Source of the DNA: Phaeosaccion multiseriatum
Lineage: Eukaryota > Ochrophyta, other classes
Length of the DNA: 64,000 bases
Direction of reading: 5' to 3'
Assembly: GCA_965112735.1 (NCBI GenBank)
Contig: OZ218956.1
Coordinates: 2,790,001-2,854,000, forward strand
Shown here: positions 33,729 to 46,563 of the stretch, in pieces
Layout of the letters: each line of letters begins with the position of its first letter
Position numbering within the stretch: position 1 is the first letter of the stretch
Notes under the pieces: generated by a model
Databases searched by the model: none
What the model was told of the DNA's origin: nothing
Seen by the model: only the letters and a program-made list of their open reading frames with translations
Position numbers and translations under genes: made by a program

Positions 33729-34957
33729 GGACAGCCGCAGTCCCGAGTGAGTGAGTGGGTGAGGGAGTGAGCGGGTGATTGCTCCAGCGAGGGGGGTTGG
33801 GCCGGTGATAAACAGAGGCAACCACCGCGGTGATAAACAGAGGCAACCGCAGCAGAAAGAGCCGTTGTGGGACCGTGGCCAAGGAGATCGAGTACTCGTA
33901 CCGCGGGTGGCTTGTTGTAGAGGAGTAGCTGCCCCCCCCCCCCCCCTTGGAGAGCAAGGTGCGTTCACCTTCACAGCTGTAGCAGATAGAGATAGAGACA
34001 GACAGATAGATAGATAGAGAGAGACAAAGAGAGAGGTATGTAGAGGACTTTACACACCGTTGGGCGGGGAGGGTTAAGACAGCTACCTACCCACCATGGT
34101 TGCTGCTGCGGAGAGGGAGACTCTGAAGGCTTTGAGGGCCTTTATTGATGGCTGGATCCAGAGCTCAGCTCAGTCCGACTCGCTTCATTTGCGGATTGAG
34201 GGGGGGCTGGGGGGGAACGGGACGGACACACCTCCCCGGTGTTCCCCGGCCCTGAGCAAAGCGGAGCAGAACAGACCAGAGCAGGGCACCGACTGTGGAG
34301 ACAGGGGGGAGCCTCAGCAGCCTCACGGACCGGCTTGAACGGTGAAGGGACACTACCTACCGCACCCTCCCTTGTTCGCGACGACCTTCTGAGCGCTCTG
34401 TTGTAACGTACACGTTTATGTTATGTATCGTGTACCGTCGGGTGCATCCGTCGCGTTTCGCACCCAATTGAGCAGCAGCGCGGGTCAGATTGTTCTGTGG
34501 TTTCCATCCCTCCTCATCGCTTCCAAATAGAATTAAATAATAAAAAATGGTATCAGCGAGGGAGGGAGGACACAGCTTTACGGGGGTAGGTGTCAGTCTA
34601 GTAATAGTACGACTCTTAACACAGCGCATAAATCAACGTCATTTCCTCGATTGGTTGGGTGCGATGGGTCACCCGCGGAAAATTATTTCATCATCGATGG
34701 GCCTGCGTGAGCAACTCTAGCACCAAGCACAAGCATAGTGCGGCTCCTTGGTATGAAGGGAGGGGGGTGGACAGAGTCATTCCGTCCTCCCCTAGGGGGA
34801 GAGCGTCGTCGTCTGTTCAGTTTCAGTATTTTTGTTTCGACCTTTTGTCCATTTGGGCAGGCAGGTGTATATACTGTGTCACACCGTAGGTTCACGATCG
34901 CATTTCATGAAATAGACAAGAGTCAGCCTTGTCTCGGTAGTTTTGTCACACCACGCC
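33729..34957. other. intergenic region between convergent P4H and RBM34-like genes
   Basis: Holds 3' UTR sequence, a direct repeat of about 23-24 bases (GGTGATAAACAGAGGCAACC at about 33805-33850), a short GATA run near 34000-34020, and an AT-richer stretch near 34500-34570. One small ORF at 34096 is listed separately. No other gene was seen. Confidence 0.4.
34096..34338 (+). CDS. small hypothetical ORF, 80 aa
   Basis: An uninterrupted 80-codon ORF with a good start context (CCACCATGG). The N-terminal part, ETLKALRAFIDGWIQ, could form an amphipathic helix; the rest is low complexity. No similarity recognised. It sits between two convergent genes, so it could be a small gene or chance in a GC-rich region. 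Confidence 0.25.
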   Translation: MVAAAERETLKALRAFIDGWIQSSAQSDSLHLRIEGGLGGNGTDTPPRCSPALSKAEQNRPEQGTDCGDRGEPQQPHGPA

Positions 34958-36985
34958 TCACTTCTTCTTGCCCCACGCCGCTCGCTTGTCGGCCTTTTTG
35001 TTCAAAGCGCCTAGAGTGGCCTTCTTCTTCTTCTTCTTCTGCTTCCCTCCCCCCGCCTTGGCCCCGGAGCCAGCGCCAGTGGCACTCTTGCTCGACCTCC
35101 TCTTCCTTCCACCTCCCCCTTCCGCCCCACCCCCGCCTCCAGCACCAGCCCCTGCCTGCTTGCGTCCCTTCTTGGCCTTGCTTCCCTTGTCCCTACCCAG
35201 CACTCTTCTCGCCGCCCCTCTCTTCTCGATGGCCAGCCCTCCGTCCTTCCCTGCCGTAGGCGCCTCCTTGCCCTGACGTCCCTTTGTTCGCTTTCCACAC
35301 ACCATGACTCGTATGGTCCGCCCTCTCTTGGCTCCTTTGATGGTGATGACACTTTCGTGGAGCCGGAGAGCATCCGCCACACTCCCTCGGTCCCTGCATG
35401 AGCAAGAGTAGCGAGGAGTGATGGAAGGGTGTGGGGGGGGGGGGAGAGGATGCTTCAGCAAGGGGCAACGAACGAGTGCACAGGACTTGTCGTACAGTCA
35501 CTGTTACCTTTCCTACAAGCCTCTCTCTCCCTGCCTCTCCGTCTCTTGTCTCTCTGCGTGTGCGTGTGTCTATCCCTGCCCCTCTGCGCCTGCCCCCTTC
35601 CCACCCCCCCTCTCCCTTCGTACCTAAGCAGGAGATAGCCGAAGCCCTTGCCCAGCTGTGTCTCCTGATCTCTAATGAGCCGCACACCCTCGATGGCGGC
35701 GTCCCCCTCGGCGAGTTGGGCCGCAAAGTGCTGCCGGACTTCCTCCTCGGACGCGTCGAAGGGGAGCCCCCCCAGGAACACTGATCTGCTGGGGTCCGGC
35801 TCCGGGTTCTCCCTGTCCACGCGAATGTGCTTCCCCTCCACCTCTGTGCTGTTGAGCTTGAGGGCGTTCTCAACCGAGTCCCGGGCGGCAAAGCGAACGT
35901 AGGCATTGATACTGTCCTTGGTCTCGTCGTCCAGCAGTCCCTTCGTGCGAGAGGGGGAGAGGAAGTGAGATGGTTGGATGAGGGAGAGATTCCAGGTCAG
36001 TCGGCCAGTAGCGTCAGGGGTACGACACGAGACACCGAGCAGTTTGACACACGTGGGGGGGGGGGGGGTGGGGAGGCAAAAAGTTGATCCATGACAGAAT
36101 GATCAATCACTTCATGCATTGATCAATCGCTCAGGAGGTCGACCAATGCTCGCCTCTGATCTCCTCCTCCTTTCATTCACCACCACGTACCTTGTTGACG
36201 CACACCTTCCTGACCAAGTTTTGGTTCCCGTGGTCGCCCACCCTCGTGCCCTTGACCGCCACACTGCGCAGCCGCACCGTCTCCACCGTGCCGCACGGGC
36301 TGAAAAGGGCCTTGACCTGCCTCGGGTTGACGCTGCAAGGGAGATTGCCCACAAATACCGTCCTCTCCTCCATTCCCTTGCCGGGGCCCTTGTCTCCTCC
36401 TTCCTCTATCGCAGACAACCCGGTTTCCGTCTGGTCCTTCTTCCTGTCCTTCTTCTTCTTGTTCTTCTCCTCCTCCTGTTTTGTCTTCCCCTTCGTTGCC
36501 ACATCCGGACCCGGCTGAGGTATTGCGCCCTTTTCTGAGCCCCCCTCGGCCTCGTCGGTGTCCTCCTCCTCACTGCTATCTTGCCTCCCCCTCTGCTCCT
36601 CTCTCTCTTCGTCGGAATCCATCTCCATCTCCTCTTCTTCTTCCTCTTCCTCTTCATCTTCTTCTTCTTCACCATCATCATCATCCGCAGCTGCTGCACT
36701 CCTTCGCCTGGACGCCGCTGCTGCTTCCTCCTTGGCCGCGTCCGCCTTGGCAGCAGCCTCCTCTTCCCTCTTCCTCTTCTTCTTCTTGCCTTGCCCCATC
36801 CCCACTCTCGCCGCCACCTTCTCGGCCCACGCTAGATCTGCTGCCTTCGATGGCCTTTCTTTTCGCTTCAGAGTCTTCTCGCCGCTGAAGAGGGCGCCCG
36901 TCTCTCCCCCGCCTTCTCCGCTCCCTCCCCCGAAGAGGGAGGCCAGCTCCCCAACCGCGTAAGCCCCTCGCTTGGTCATTTCCAT
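34958..36985 (-). CDS. RBM34: RBM34/Nop12-like nucleolar RNA-binding protein
   Basis: Exons 36985-36191, 35940-35624 and 35393-34958; 515 residues; all phases agree. A Lys/Glu-rich N-terminal half with basic clusters (GQGKKKKRKR) and a long acidic tract is followed by RRM1 (RTVFVGNLP as RNP2) with the RBM34-type linker GTRVGDHGNQNLVRK. RRM2 follows (RSVFLGGLPFDASEEEV as RNP2, KGFGYLLLR as RNP1). The tail is Lys/Gly-rich and ends GKKK. Two adjacent RRMs after a charged N-terminus, and the loop between RRM1 strands, match Nop12/RBM34, which act in pre-60S/25S rRNA processing in the nucleolus. Function is inferred from family. The ATG at 36985 starts MEMTKRGAYAVGELASLFG, similar to the conserved N-terminus of this family. 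Confidence 0.88.
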
Positions 36986-37354
36986 TGAAGGCTATGGCCG
37001 GGCCGTGCATCGATTTGTTGACTTATTTTGTTGACTTACGTTTTGCCTACTGTTATAGTATACATATGTGCTTACGTATTTTTTTTTTTTTGAATTAAAC
37101 CGAAACGCCTCTTCGATTCTTCTGACCCCCTAAAGTTTCCAGAGCTTCCTGTGCGCTCTCTCGTCACGACCGCCAAAAACAAAACAAAAACATATTTCAC
37201 CCGTAGGGCCGGGTGCTGCCTGCTGACGACAACCGTCAGGAAGACGGAAGAAGAGAGAAGGAGTTAAAGTTGCAATAGGAGGGGAGTGTGTTGTGTGTCG
37301 CCAACCACACAAACACTAGTGGCACCAGTGAACAAAGTCCAAGGCACGGAAGAC
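36986..37354. promoter_or_regulatory. shared upstream region of RBM34-like and beta-helix genes
   Basis: 369 bases between divergent starts, AT-richer than its surroundings, with a T-run at 37081-37092 and TATAGTATACATATG near 37055-37070. Likely contains both promoters; inferred from orientation and base composition. Confidence 0.4.
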
Positions 37355-40300
37355 ATGGCGTCACGTATCAGAGCAGGGGGTGTGGCAGTGTTGCTGGGCC
37401 TCCTTGGCCGCCAGCATGTTGCGCACGCGCAAGCCGGCTGCGCTCTCAGCAATGTGCAAAGCTCCTCGTCCGGCTGGGTAGTGGGGGCCGGAGGTGGCTC
37501 CATTGATTGTCCTTCTCAGGTGAGGAAGGATCGAGGCCAGCTTGGAACTGGGGGTTTGGATTTGGCAGAACGAGCATTCGAGACAACGGCACCGCAATTC
37601 CCCCTAGCAAAAGAGATCCCGCCACGCATGGCTCCCCGCCCTACTCTTATCGTTTTTTTCCTTCTTGTTCTCTACCGTCCATGCATGGTGCACCCTGCGC
37701 TTTTTTCAAAGACGACCGTCTCAGTCAGCGGCGCCTTTTCCATCTTGCTGAATGGCGATCTGACCACCTCGGGGCTGCACCTCAGCGTCATGGGGGGGGC
37801 TGCTGCGGTGACCGTGTCGGGGTCAGGTCAGCTGACCATGAGGGACTCCTCTGCGCCAGACGGGGGAGCCATCGTGGTCAGTCAGGGTAGACTGACTGTG
37901 TTCACAAGGGCCCTGTTCGAGAACTGCTCTTCCACAGGTACACAGGTGCTGCTTGTTATCCCAGCCCTTTCCCTGCGCCGTAGACCAGGCTGGGCGATGG
38001 TGGGAGTGAAAGGGGCGGCGATGAGGGGTATCTCGGGTCCACTGCTTTCCATATGTGCCATCCTTGGCCTCCCCCCTCCCCGCTGTTTTGCGAGATGCAG
38101 CGCCTTTACGGGGCGAGCTCCGTCGTTGAGCGAGACAGTCAAGCGCAGCATGTGCCCCTGCCCTGCTCTGCTCGCGCATGCCCTCTAACCCATAACCTCC
38201 CCCTAACTCCCCAAACCATGTGCCCCCCCCAAGGCGGCGGGCCCACGCAGGGAGGAGGGGCCATCAAGTCCATGCAGGGGGCATCAGTCACCTTCGAGCA
38301 GGAGGCCATCTTCCGTGGCTGCAGCGCTGCGCAGTAAGTCAGTTTTCTCTATCTTCTCTCGTCTCTGTCTCGTTTCTCTCCGTGGATGATGCGATGGGAA
38401 GGCCTCCCCTCCTTCCTCTTGCTGCCATCATCGTTTAGCCCCCCTCTCCTCCTACTGACCGTACCTACTGCTGCACTCTGCGCCCTCACTCATCCTTCCA
38501 GAGGGGGTGGGGCTGTCAACGCCTTCAACTCAGAGTGGACCCTCAACGGCCCCACCACCTTCCAGGGAAACTCTGCAGGGGGAGCCGGGGCCTGGAGCAG
38601 CATTGGCAGCAACGTAAACTTCAACGGGCCCGCCGTCTTTGACGACAATGAGAACACCAACGGGGGAGAAGCGGGCGCCATGTTTGTGCAGATCGCCGGG
38701 CCGGCGCTGACCGTCAAGTTCAACAGCTGCGTGAGCTTCACTAACAACAAGGTGTGTCACAGAGAGAGAGAGAGAGAGATTACAACAAGCTTTTGCTGTC
38801 TTCGCCCTAGGACATAAATTGTCTTTGTAGTGCTTTTTCCATCCCAATCGCTCGCATCTTGCTCAGCAAAGTGCCCCTCCATCTTGGCACGGGTGTGCCG
38901 TGTCCTATCTCACGTCACAAATGAATTTGTCATCCCCCATCTTCCCAACCCCGCCACAGGCCTCGGCAGACGCCACGGCCGCCAGCTGCCACGACGACAT
39001 TCAGCGCCGCTGCGATCTCTTTGCGGACGCCAGCACGGTGTGCGTGAGCGATGAGACACAGACCTTTAGAGGCCTGCTTGACTCGGTAAGAGGCATGGTG
39101 TGCTGGTGGGGCACAAAGATACAATAGATATAATATATTGAACGGTGGAGGGATAATACGACGGTGGAGGGGGGGTGGTTCGGTGTGCGGGTGTGTGGAC
39201 TCGGACTACTGTTTGTTGGTGAACGCGTCGGTTGTCCCCCGTGATAGTGGCATGTACCTCGACCTGGGGCGTTTTTCACAATCATATGTGCCGAGCTCTG
39301 ATTCCGTCCTGACTGCCTGCCTGCCTGCCTGCCTCCTCCTCCCCCTCCCTCCCCTTCCTCCTGCTCTCCCTGCTTTTCTTCCCTCCCCACCCCAGCACCG
39401 TCTGTACTACTGTAACGGCTGCGGTTACTTCGACATTCGTGAGAGGCTGGAGGACGGCCCCGGGGAGTGGCTCGAGCCAGTGGTACCCCTCACCGTCACC
39501 ACCGTCCCTCAGTGCGATGTGAGTACCCGGCAACGAGTCAGAGGAGAAAAGAGGAAGAGGAAGAAGAGTTGAGAGTGAATGTGTGCCCGATTGGAAGTGA
39601 AGGAGCCAGGCACGCAAACTGCCCTTCCTTCGCCTATTTACGCATCCCTCCTCCTCCTCCTCCTCCTGCTCCTCCTCCTCCTCCTCCTCCTCCTCCTCCT
39701 CCTCCTCCTCCTCCTCCTCCTCCTCCTCCTGTCCACAGGCTCTGCCTTCGACCTGCACCGGAAGCGCCTCCCCTGGGACCGACGGCGCTGAGGAGCCGGA
39801 ACGGGCCGCCACCCCTCCCACTCCTACCCCTACCTCCCCCCCTGTGGCTGCCCCCACGACCACGCCCACCTCCCCCCCTGTGGCTGCCCCCACTGCCACT
39901 CCTTCCTCCCCTCCGGTAACGGCACCCACCCCCTCCACCGGTGGGACGGACGACTGCGCTTCCCTCTGCGGTGACATCGAGCCTTGCTACACTGAGCCTC
40001 TGTGCAGCACTGGTGGTGCAAGTCTGGGTTGCTCGGCTCGGGGCCAGGCCAACTGCAGGTGAGAGAAGGGAGAAGGGAGAAGGGGAAGAGGGGAAGGCGC
40101 TCGCCTTCTTTGCTCCTCCTGTTCCTTCCACCTTATGTCCGTGCAGCACCAACTGAGAGAGAAAGTGCCCTCTTGGCCTATCTACCCCATCCACTGCCAT
40201 CCCCCCCACCTTCGTGTGTTTGGGTGGGCTGCTCGGTGGAGAGCATAAGTGCCATGGTTGACACGATGTGTGACTGACTTTCTTGCCTTTGGCCTTGTCT

Positions 40301-41189
40301 TGCTTCGATTCTCACCCATGACTCCTCCTCCTCGCTCCTCCTCCCCCCGTCCGCCCGCCCCATCCTTCTACTGCCATCCATCCATCCATCCATCTATCCA
40401 TCCTGGCATGAATTCATTCAATCGTTCATCCCTTCACTCCAAAGGTTCTGCGGCTTTGGAGTCTTTGTGGGCATCCCCTGCTCCGGAGGCCCAAGTCCGA
40501 CACCCACCCCTCCCACCCCCACCCCTCCCACACCCACCCCTCCCACCCCCACCCCACCCACCCCTTCCGCCGGCGGAGGAGGAGGTGATAATGACTCCTG
40601 CGTTGGCGTTGGTGCCTGCTTCATTGGCATCCAGACATGCGAAGTCGCCCAATGCCCCGGGCAGAGTGGCTGCATTGGAACTACCGGTTGCAAGTGAGTT
40701 CGATACCTTCTGAAGTCCCCCTCCTCTTTTGCTTTTACCTCAGTCCCCGCAATGTGATACAGTAGCTAGGGTAGCGGCGGTGGAATACCCAGGGGAGGGG
40801 AGGAGTTGCGTTGTCTCAGCATTTGACGCCGTCTCTTCCGCTCCCTCCCTCCCTCCCTCCTTCCTTCCTTCGTTCCTTCGTTCCTTCCTTCCTTTCTTCC
40901 TTCCTCTGCACACAGGTACTGCGGCTTTGGAAGCTACGATGCATGCACAGGTTCCGCACTCGTAGGATCGGCACCGGCAGCAACCACGCCACCGGCAGCA
41001 ACCACGCCACCGGCAGCAACCACGCCACCGGCAGCAACCACGCCACCGGCAGCAACCACGCCACCATCGGTAAACTGTGCCACCCTGGGGTGGGCGGGTA
41101 GCTGCGGTGCCTTCACCGACGCTGATTCGTGCAACTGCTGGAGAGCCTCCTCCTTCGCCTGCGTGTGGTCCGGTAGCAGCTGCTACTAA
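37355..41189 (+). CDS. secreted beta-helix, Cys/Pro-rich wall-type protein
   Basis: Exons 37355-37519, 37712-37937, 38234-38333, 38502-38751, 38960-39085, 39396-39518, 39739-40058, 40445-40693, 40916-41189; 610 residues; phases agree throughout. The N-terminus MASRIRAGGVAVLLGLLG..AHAQ is a good signal peptide. Residues about 55-245 are irregular repeats of the type GGAI...FxxC/N...GG (GGAVNAF, TFQGNSAGGAGAW, VFDDNENTNGGEAGA), as in right-handed beta-helix surface proteins. Next come a Cys-rich segment, Thr/Pro-rich linkers (TPTPP, PPAATT) and small Cys modules beginning FCGFG or YCGFG. It probably works outside the cell or in the wall, with Pro-rich linkers that could be hydroxylated and glycosylated. 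I cannot name a family. Confidence 0.8.
40973..41062 (+). repeat. 18-bp coding tandem repeat, about 5 copies
   Basis: Unit GCCACCGGCAGCAACCAC, repeated nearly perfectly in the last exon of the beta-helix protein; encodes the hexapeptide PPAATT as a linker between Cys modules. Confidence 0.9.
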
Positions 41190-42042
41190 ACTCATGCTTT
41201 GGGTTAAGAGAGAGAATAGAAGACTCGGAAGGGGAGGGAGGCACCCTGAGTACCTAGCTACCCATATGAAGCTTGCTGAGCTGCCGACCTACCTGCCTGT
41301 CTGACTGTCCACCACGTTTTTGACAATTATAAAGGAAGTCGTTAAGAGAGTGAACGTGAGGTAAGGGCGGCTTTCCCTTGGGAAGGACCCTCTCCGTTCC
41401 TTTTGTAACCACACTATAATCACAATCCCATCGAGGACTTTGCCCAATGCAAAGTTTTTCGGCCCCGAGCACGCCTAGCGGCCTAGGCTCTAGGCCGCTA
41501 GGCCGCTCTAGGCCGCTCACTTTTCAGCCCTAGGCGGCCTTTAGCCCGCCTCTAGGCAGCCTCCCAGTGACCGTGGGCGCGTGCGTGGTGCCGCCCAGCC
41601 AGTGGGTAGCAGCACACCTGTAGGCCTGCACTCCTCGTAGGGCCAGCGAGGCGGAAAGAGACAACACGAACCAAGTCTACTCCTCACTTATCCCATGCAA
41701 TACATTTGCTTAAAACTGACGACACTTGGGCGGGTTCCGGGCCAGCCCAGGGGCATATGAGCATATTCCCGCCCTGGACCTGCGCCTTGTTGGCGTCTGC
41801 CCTAGGCCGCGGGCCTCCGGCCCCCACCTAGGCCGCCGCCTAGGCGGCCTATAAATAGGCCGAGGGCCTACGGCCCTCGCTAGGCCGGGCAATTTTCCAA
41901 AATAGGCCTAGGCCCCTTAGAGGGGGACTCCCAATCACACCCAACTGCAGTCGGATGGCACCCAAGGGCCGAAATCCTCCCGTCGTGTGCCACCATAAAA
42001 TGATGGAGACCTTTGTCTTCCCTCTCTCCTTCTAAGCTGGAG
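41190..42042. other. intergenic region with CCTAGGC-rich palindromic repeat
   Basis: Between about 41470 and 41900 the sequence is dense in CTAGGC/GCCTAG words and short palindromes (CCTAGGCGG, CTAGGCCGCTAGGC), with TATAAATA near 41850. No ORF of interest. It resembles a degenerate non-autonomous repeat inserted upstream of the HEATR5-like gene. Type and origin are unknown. Confidence 0.45.
42000..42035 (+). promoter_or_regulatory. possible upstream ORF, 11 codons
   Basis: An ATG at 42000 opens an 11-codon frame that stops at 42035, 7 bases before the main ATG and in a different frame. It could reduce initiation at the HEATR5-like start. Alternatively the CTCTCCTTCTAAG just upstream is a 3' splice site and this ATG is intronic. 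Confidence 0.25.
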
Positions 42043-45000
42043 ATGAAGAGGTCGACGAGTCTCTCGCAGATCGCGACTGCCACGGCCAAGCTCGCTGCGG
42101 TGACGGCCTCCGCCAGCAGCGTCAAGGCCAGCTCACCCAAAGGCTCCAAAAGCGATGGGAGTGCGCCAACTGCAGCCACCAATAGCAGCAGCAGCAGCAC
42201 TGGGGCTAACGGCTTGCCTTTCTCCGTCACGCGGGAGCTGTTCTATGCTCTGCACGGCATCGACAACTCCCTGGAGGCTGTCGGCCGCGACGATTTGAAG
42301 CGGGACGGGCAGGGGCTGGTAGATGGGCTGGTGGCTCTGTTCAGCTGCAAATGGCTGGACATCACGGACGCCTTCAGAGATCTCATTACCGTCTGCTTAT
42401 GCAAGGTAGGGAGGGACACCACAACCCCGGTGCACACATCTTCAAACGCCACAAGGGGGATTCCCCACCGTATGTGGCGTTGTTACCGTGTTCCATCGTC
42501 ATCATTGTGCTGCTTGGCGTCGGTTTATTATTCTCATCCAGGCTGAGCTGAAGCCTCACTGACTCCCAACTCGTGTGGTGAAGAAATGAATGGAAGGATT
42601 GCATGCATGCAGGCGAGGGTTGAATTCGCTTTGCTTGGCCGTACATTCTTCTTTATCGTCCACCATTCAGCACCCATAATGCATAATGCGGTTCCCTCTT
42701 ACTGCTGCTGCTACTGCTGGCTTCCCCCATTGCCTGCCCCTAGATCGTTTCCAAGTGCGACGGGCTGAGTGTGACCAATGTGTTGTACGATCTCCTAGCC
42801 GTCCTCGATGGCAAGAAGGCCAAGCCTGTGGGGGTCAGATGCGCGGTCTTGTATGCCCAGGTACGAGTGTGTGTGTGTGTATGTGTTTGTGCGTGTGTGT
42901 GTGTGTGTGTGTGTGTCTGTGTCGGTTTGCGTCTGTGCATGTATGTGGGTGCTTGTGTGTACGTGTGTGCGCGTGTGTGTATGTATGTGAGGGCATATGA
43001 ATCAGCGTGCTTTACTTGGTCTGAGGGACATAATGATGTGAGAGTGTGGGCTTTGCATGAAGGTGCGCTGAGAAGAGCTCCTCTCTCTCTGCCTTCTCTC
43101 TCCCTTTCTCTCCCCTTCCCCCCCACCACCCCCCTCTCTCTCTCTCCCTTCCCCCCCCCCCCCCCAAAACACACTCTCCCTTCCCCTCTCTCCTCCACAG
43201 GGCCAACTGTGCTTAGTCTCAGGCATTCGAGCGGCGAGCTGCCTTCCCACAGCAGTCACCGCCATCTGTAAGCAGCTCAAAGCTCCGGAGCATGTCGTGC
43301 GTCTGTACGCACTGGGGGCATTGGCCGACCTTGTGCAGGGGGTGCAGGAGGTGGGCTCCAGCGTACATGGAGAGGTAAGGGAGGGCAGGGAAGGAGGCAG
43401 GGAAGGGAGGAGGGGGGGGGAAGAGGGGGAGGGGAGGGGAGGGGAGGGGAGGGGAGGAGAGGGAAGAGGGGGAGCGGAGGGGAGGGGAGGGGAGGGGAGG
43501 GGAGGGGAGCAGGGGAGAGGGGGAGCGGAGGGGACAGGGTCACGCACCCTTACTAAAGATGGCAGTGAACATATCGGTGGTGATGGGCGTGGAGTTAGAG
43601 AGAGAGAGAGAGAAAGCGGCAAGCACCATAAAGAACATCATCTTACCCCCACCCCCATCCCACACCAACAGGCTTTCAAGTACAGCGTCCGTTGCGTGGG
43701 CGACAAAATACCAGAGATCCGCGTCGCCTGCGCCCGACTGTTCGGCAGCATTGGCAAGTTTTGTGCCACGGGCAACGACATGGGGCCGGGGGGCATGAGG
43801 GGCAGCTTGGGGAGCAGCGGCAGTGGAAGTGGCTCAGCTCCTGCAGTGACACTGGACATGCTGCTGCAGCCGAGCCTCAAGGGGCTGGAGGACGAGTCTA
43901 CGGCAGTGCGGCTCGCCATGGCCCAGGCGGTGGGAGAGGTGAGAGGAGAGAGGAGGATGGTGCTGTTCAAGGCGAGGGTCGGCCATGGGTTGGGGCTTTT
44001 CTGTATTTGGAGGGGGTCACTCGGGCAAGAGGGGCAATAAGAGCTCTCTCCCTCTCTCCCTGTCTCTCTTTTCTCTTCCTCTCCCTGTCTCCCTGTCTCT
44101 CTTCCTCTCCCTCTCCCTCCCTCCCTTTCTCCCTTCCTCTCCCTCTCTGTCTTTCTTCCTCTCTCTCTCTCTCATTGCGCACACTTCAATGGTAACGAAC
44201 CCATTGTGACTCACTTCAATGGTAACGAACCCATTGTGACTCACTTCCAACTCTCCGCCATACCATGCACACAAAGATCCTGGCGGCCTCTATCCGAGCA
44301 AGTGTGGCAGAGCGTGATCGAAAGGTAGTGCGGCAAGCTAGAGACCAGGACAACGACGAGGAAGGCAAAGGAGGGACGGTCAGCACTAGCGGGTCGGGCG
44401 GGGGCGGCGGCGGCGGCGGCGGAGGTGGGGGAGGAGGAGGAGCAGCAGCAGCAGCAGGAGGAGGAGGAGGAGGAGGAGGGGGGGTGGGGGGTGGGGGGGG
44501 GCACCATCACCAACTCTCGGGCATTGAGAAGCTGAAAATGGGCTTGAAGGGCATCGGCCTGCAGAAGGCTGACAAGGCCGGGGCGAGCAGCGGCGGCGCA
44601 GGAGGGGCAGGGGTCAGCTACTTGACCTTTGAGAAGGCCCTCGAGTTCCTGGGGGACGTGTTTGCCAAGGTGTGAAGGGTAGATAGATGGACCGCGGGGT
44701 ACTGCGATGCGGCGATAGAATGTCCGGGCCAGGTTGTTGGTGGTCCCATGCGTGGTCCCTTGTAGCCCTTTCCTGGTGGTGTTGTTTGTATCCATCTTGC
44801 CGCCGCGCAAGCCTTGCATCCCCCTTCTTTCTCCCTCCCTCCCTGCTTGCCTCCCTCCGTCCCTTCCTCCCTGCCTCCCTCCTGTCCTCCCTCCCTCCCT
44901 CCCTCCCTCCCTCCCTTCCTCCCTCTCCTTTTCCTTCCCTCCAACACGCCAACAAAGCCTCATCACGCCCCCCCCCCCCCCCCCCACCCTCCTCCCTTCC

Positions 45001-45751
45001 CCTTTACACCAGGCAACCCTCCCTACCGCGGGCAATCGAGACCACATGTCGGGTGTTGCAGCAGCCTACGTATGCCTTCTAAGATGCGTCCGCCCCCGCC
45101 TCACCACCACCTCGGTGCCCTGGGTGGGGCGCAGCATCATCAACTTGCTCGACTCCGACTGCCTTCCGCAGAGCAGCAACGACGCCTCTCTTGTACGCAC
45201 CTCTGTGCAGTACATTATGCGGGAGGCGCTGTGTAATCACATCCCTGAGAGTCTGCAGCTATTGGTGATACGGGAGATGATCGCTGTGCTCATGGACGTC
45301 ATCGATACCAAGCACGCGGGCACGTCGGGTGAGTGAGTGAGTGAGTGAGTGAGTGATTGATTGAGTGAGAGTGAGTGCGTGAGTGAGTCAAGTGAGTCGA
45401 GTGAGTGAGTGTAGTGAGTGAGTTGAGTGAGTGAGCGCGTTGAGTGAGTGAGTGAGTAGCACCCAATCGCAAAGGTGTCACTCACGTCCCCCTTCTCTCA
45501 CCCCTCACCCCTCACCCCTCGTCTCCTCTCCCCTCCCTCAGGCCTGGCCGAAGATGCCCTGAACGAGCACCAGCTGCAGCTGTGCCTTGTAGAGCTCAGT
45601 CACCTCATTCACACGGTGGGGCAGGCGTGTGCGGCCCTGTCCGCAACCCTGCAGGAGGTGCTCTTTGCGCTGGTGGCCAACAGCAGTTACGGTGTGCGCT
45701 TCGAAGCCGCAGTGGCCCTTGCATCATTAGGTGAGAGAGTGTGTGTGTGTT

Positions 45752-45795
<44 letters not shown>

Positions 45796-46504
45796 TGAGA
45801 GAGAGAGAATGAAGAGAGAGAATGTGAGAGGGAGAGAGAGATAGAGAGAGTGAGGGGGAGAGAGAGAGTGAGAGAGGGAGAGGGAGAGGGAGAAAGAGAG
45901 CGAGCGTGAGAGAGAGAGTGAGAGAGAGTGACTGGGAGAGAGATACAGAGAGTGAGAGGGAGAGAGAGCGACGGTGAGAGAGGGAATGAAGAGTGAGAGA
46001 GTGAGAGAGAAGGAGATCACAACGATTGCCATGTATATCCCTCCTAAATCCCTTTCTTTCCTTCCTCTTCCTCCCCTCCCTTCCTTCCTTCCTTCCTTCC
46101 TTCCTTCCTTCCTCTCCCCGCTCAATCATCACACCCCCCCCTCCCCTCTCCAGGAGCTGCTGTTCCAAGCCTCACAGCAGGTCTGTTGCGCCACTGCCTC
46201 GACGCCATGGCCGACAACAAGGACGCGCTTATGCATGTGCCTCGCAGCGCCAACCCCCGAGGGGCCAACGGCAGCTCGGGAGGGCCCCAAGGCCTCTTGA
46301 AGATGCTCTCATCCTTCTCCTTTAGCAATCTCATGGAGGAGAAGGGGGGTGGGGGTGGGGACGAGGAGGAGGGGGAGTACACCCCGGGGGGAGGGAGTCC
46401 GGCGGCGGTGAGTGCTTGCTTGAGCTTGGGCTTGGGCGGTTTTTGTTATGTTCAACGATTTTGTGAATGCCTTCGAATGTCTGCTCCTCTCTTGTTGTCA
46501 CGAC

Positions 46505-46563
<59 letters not shown>

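Noticed and set aside
45253-45276. LQLLVIREM resembling the QQLVIQQ motif
   Set aside because: DNA matches only at TTGGTGATAC, lacks the CAG and GGA flanks, and sits in a normal HEAT helix; counted as coincidence.
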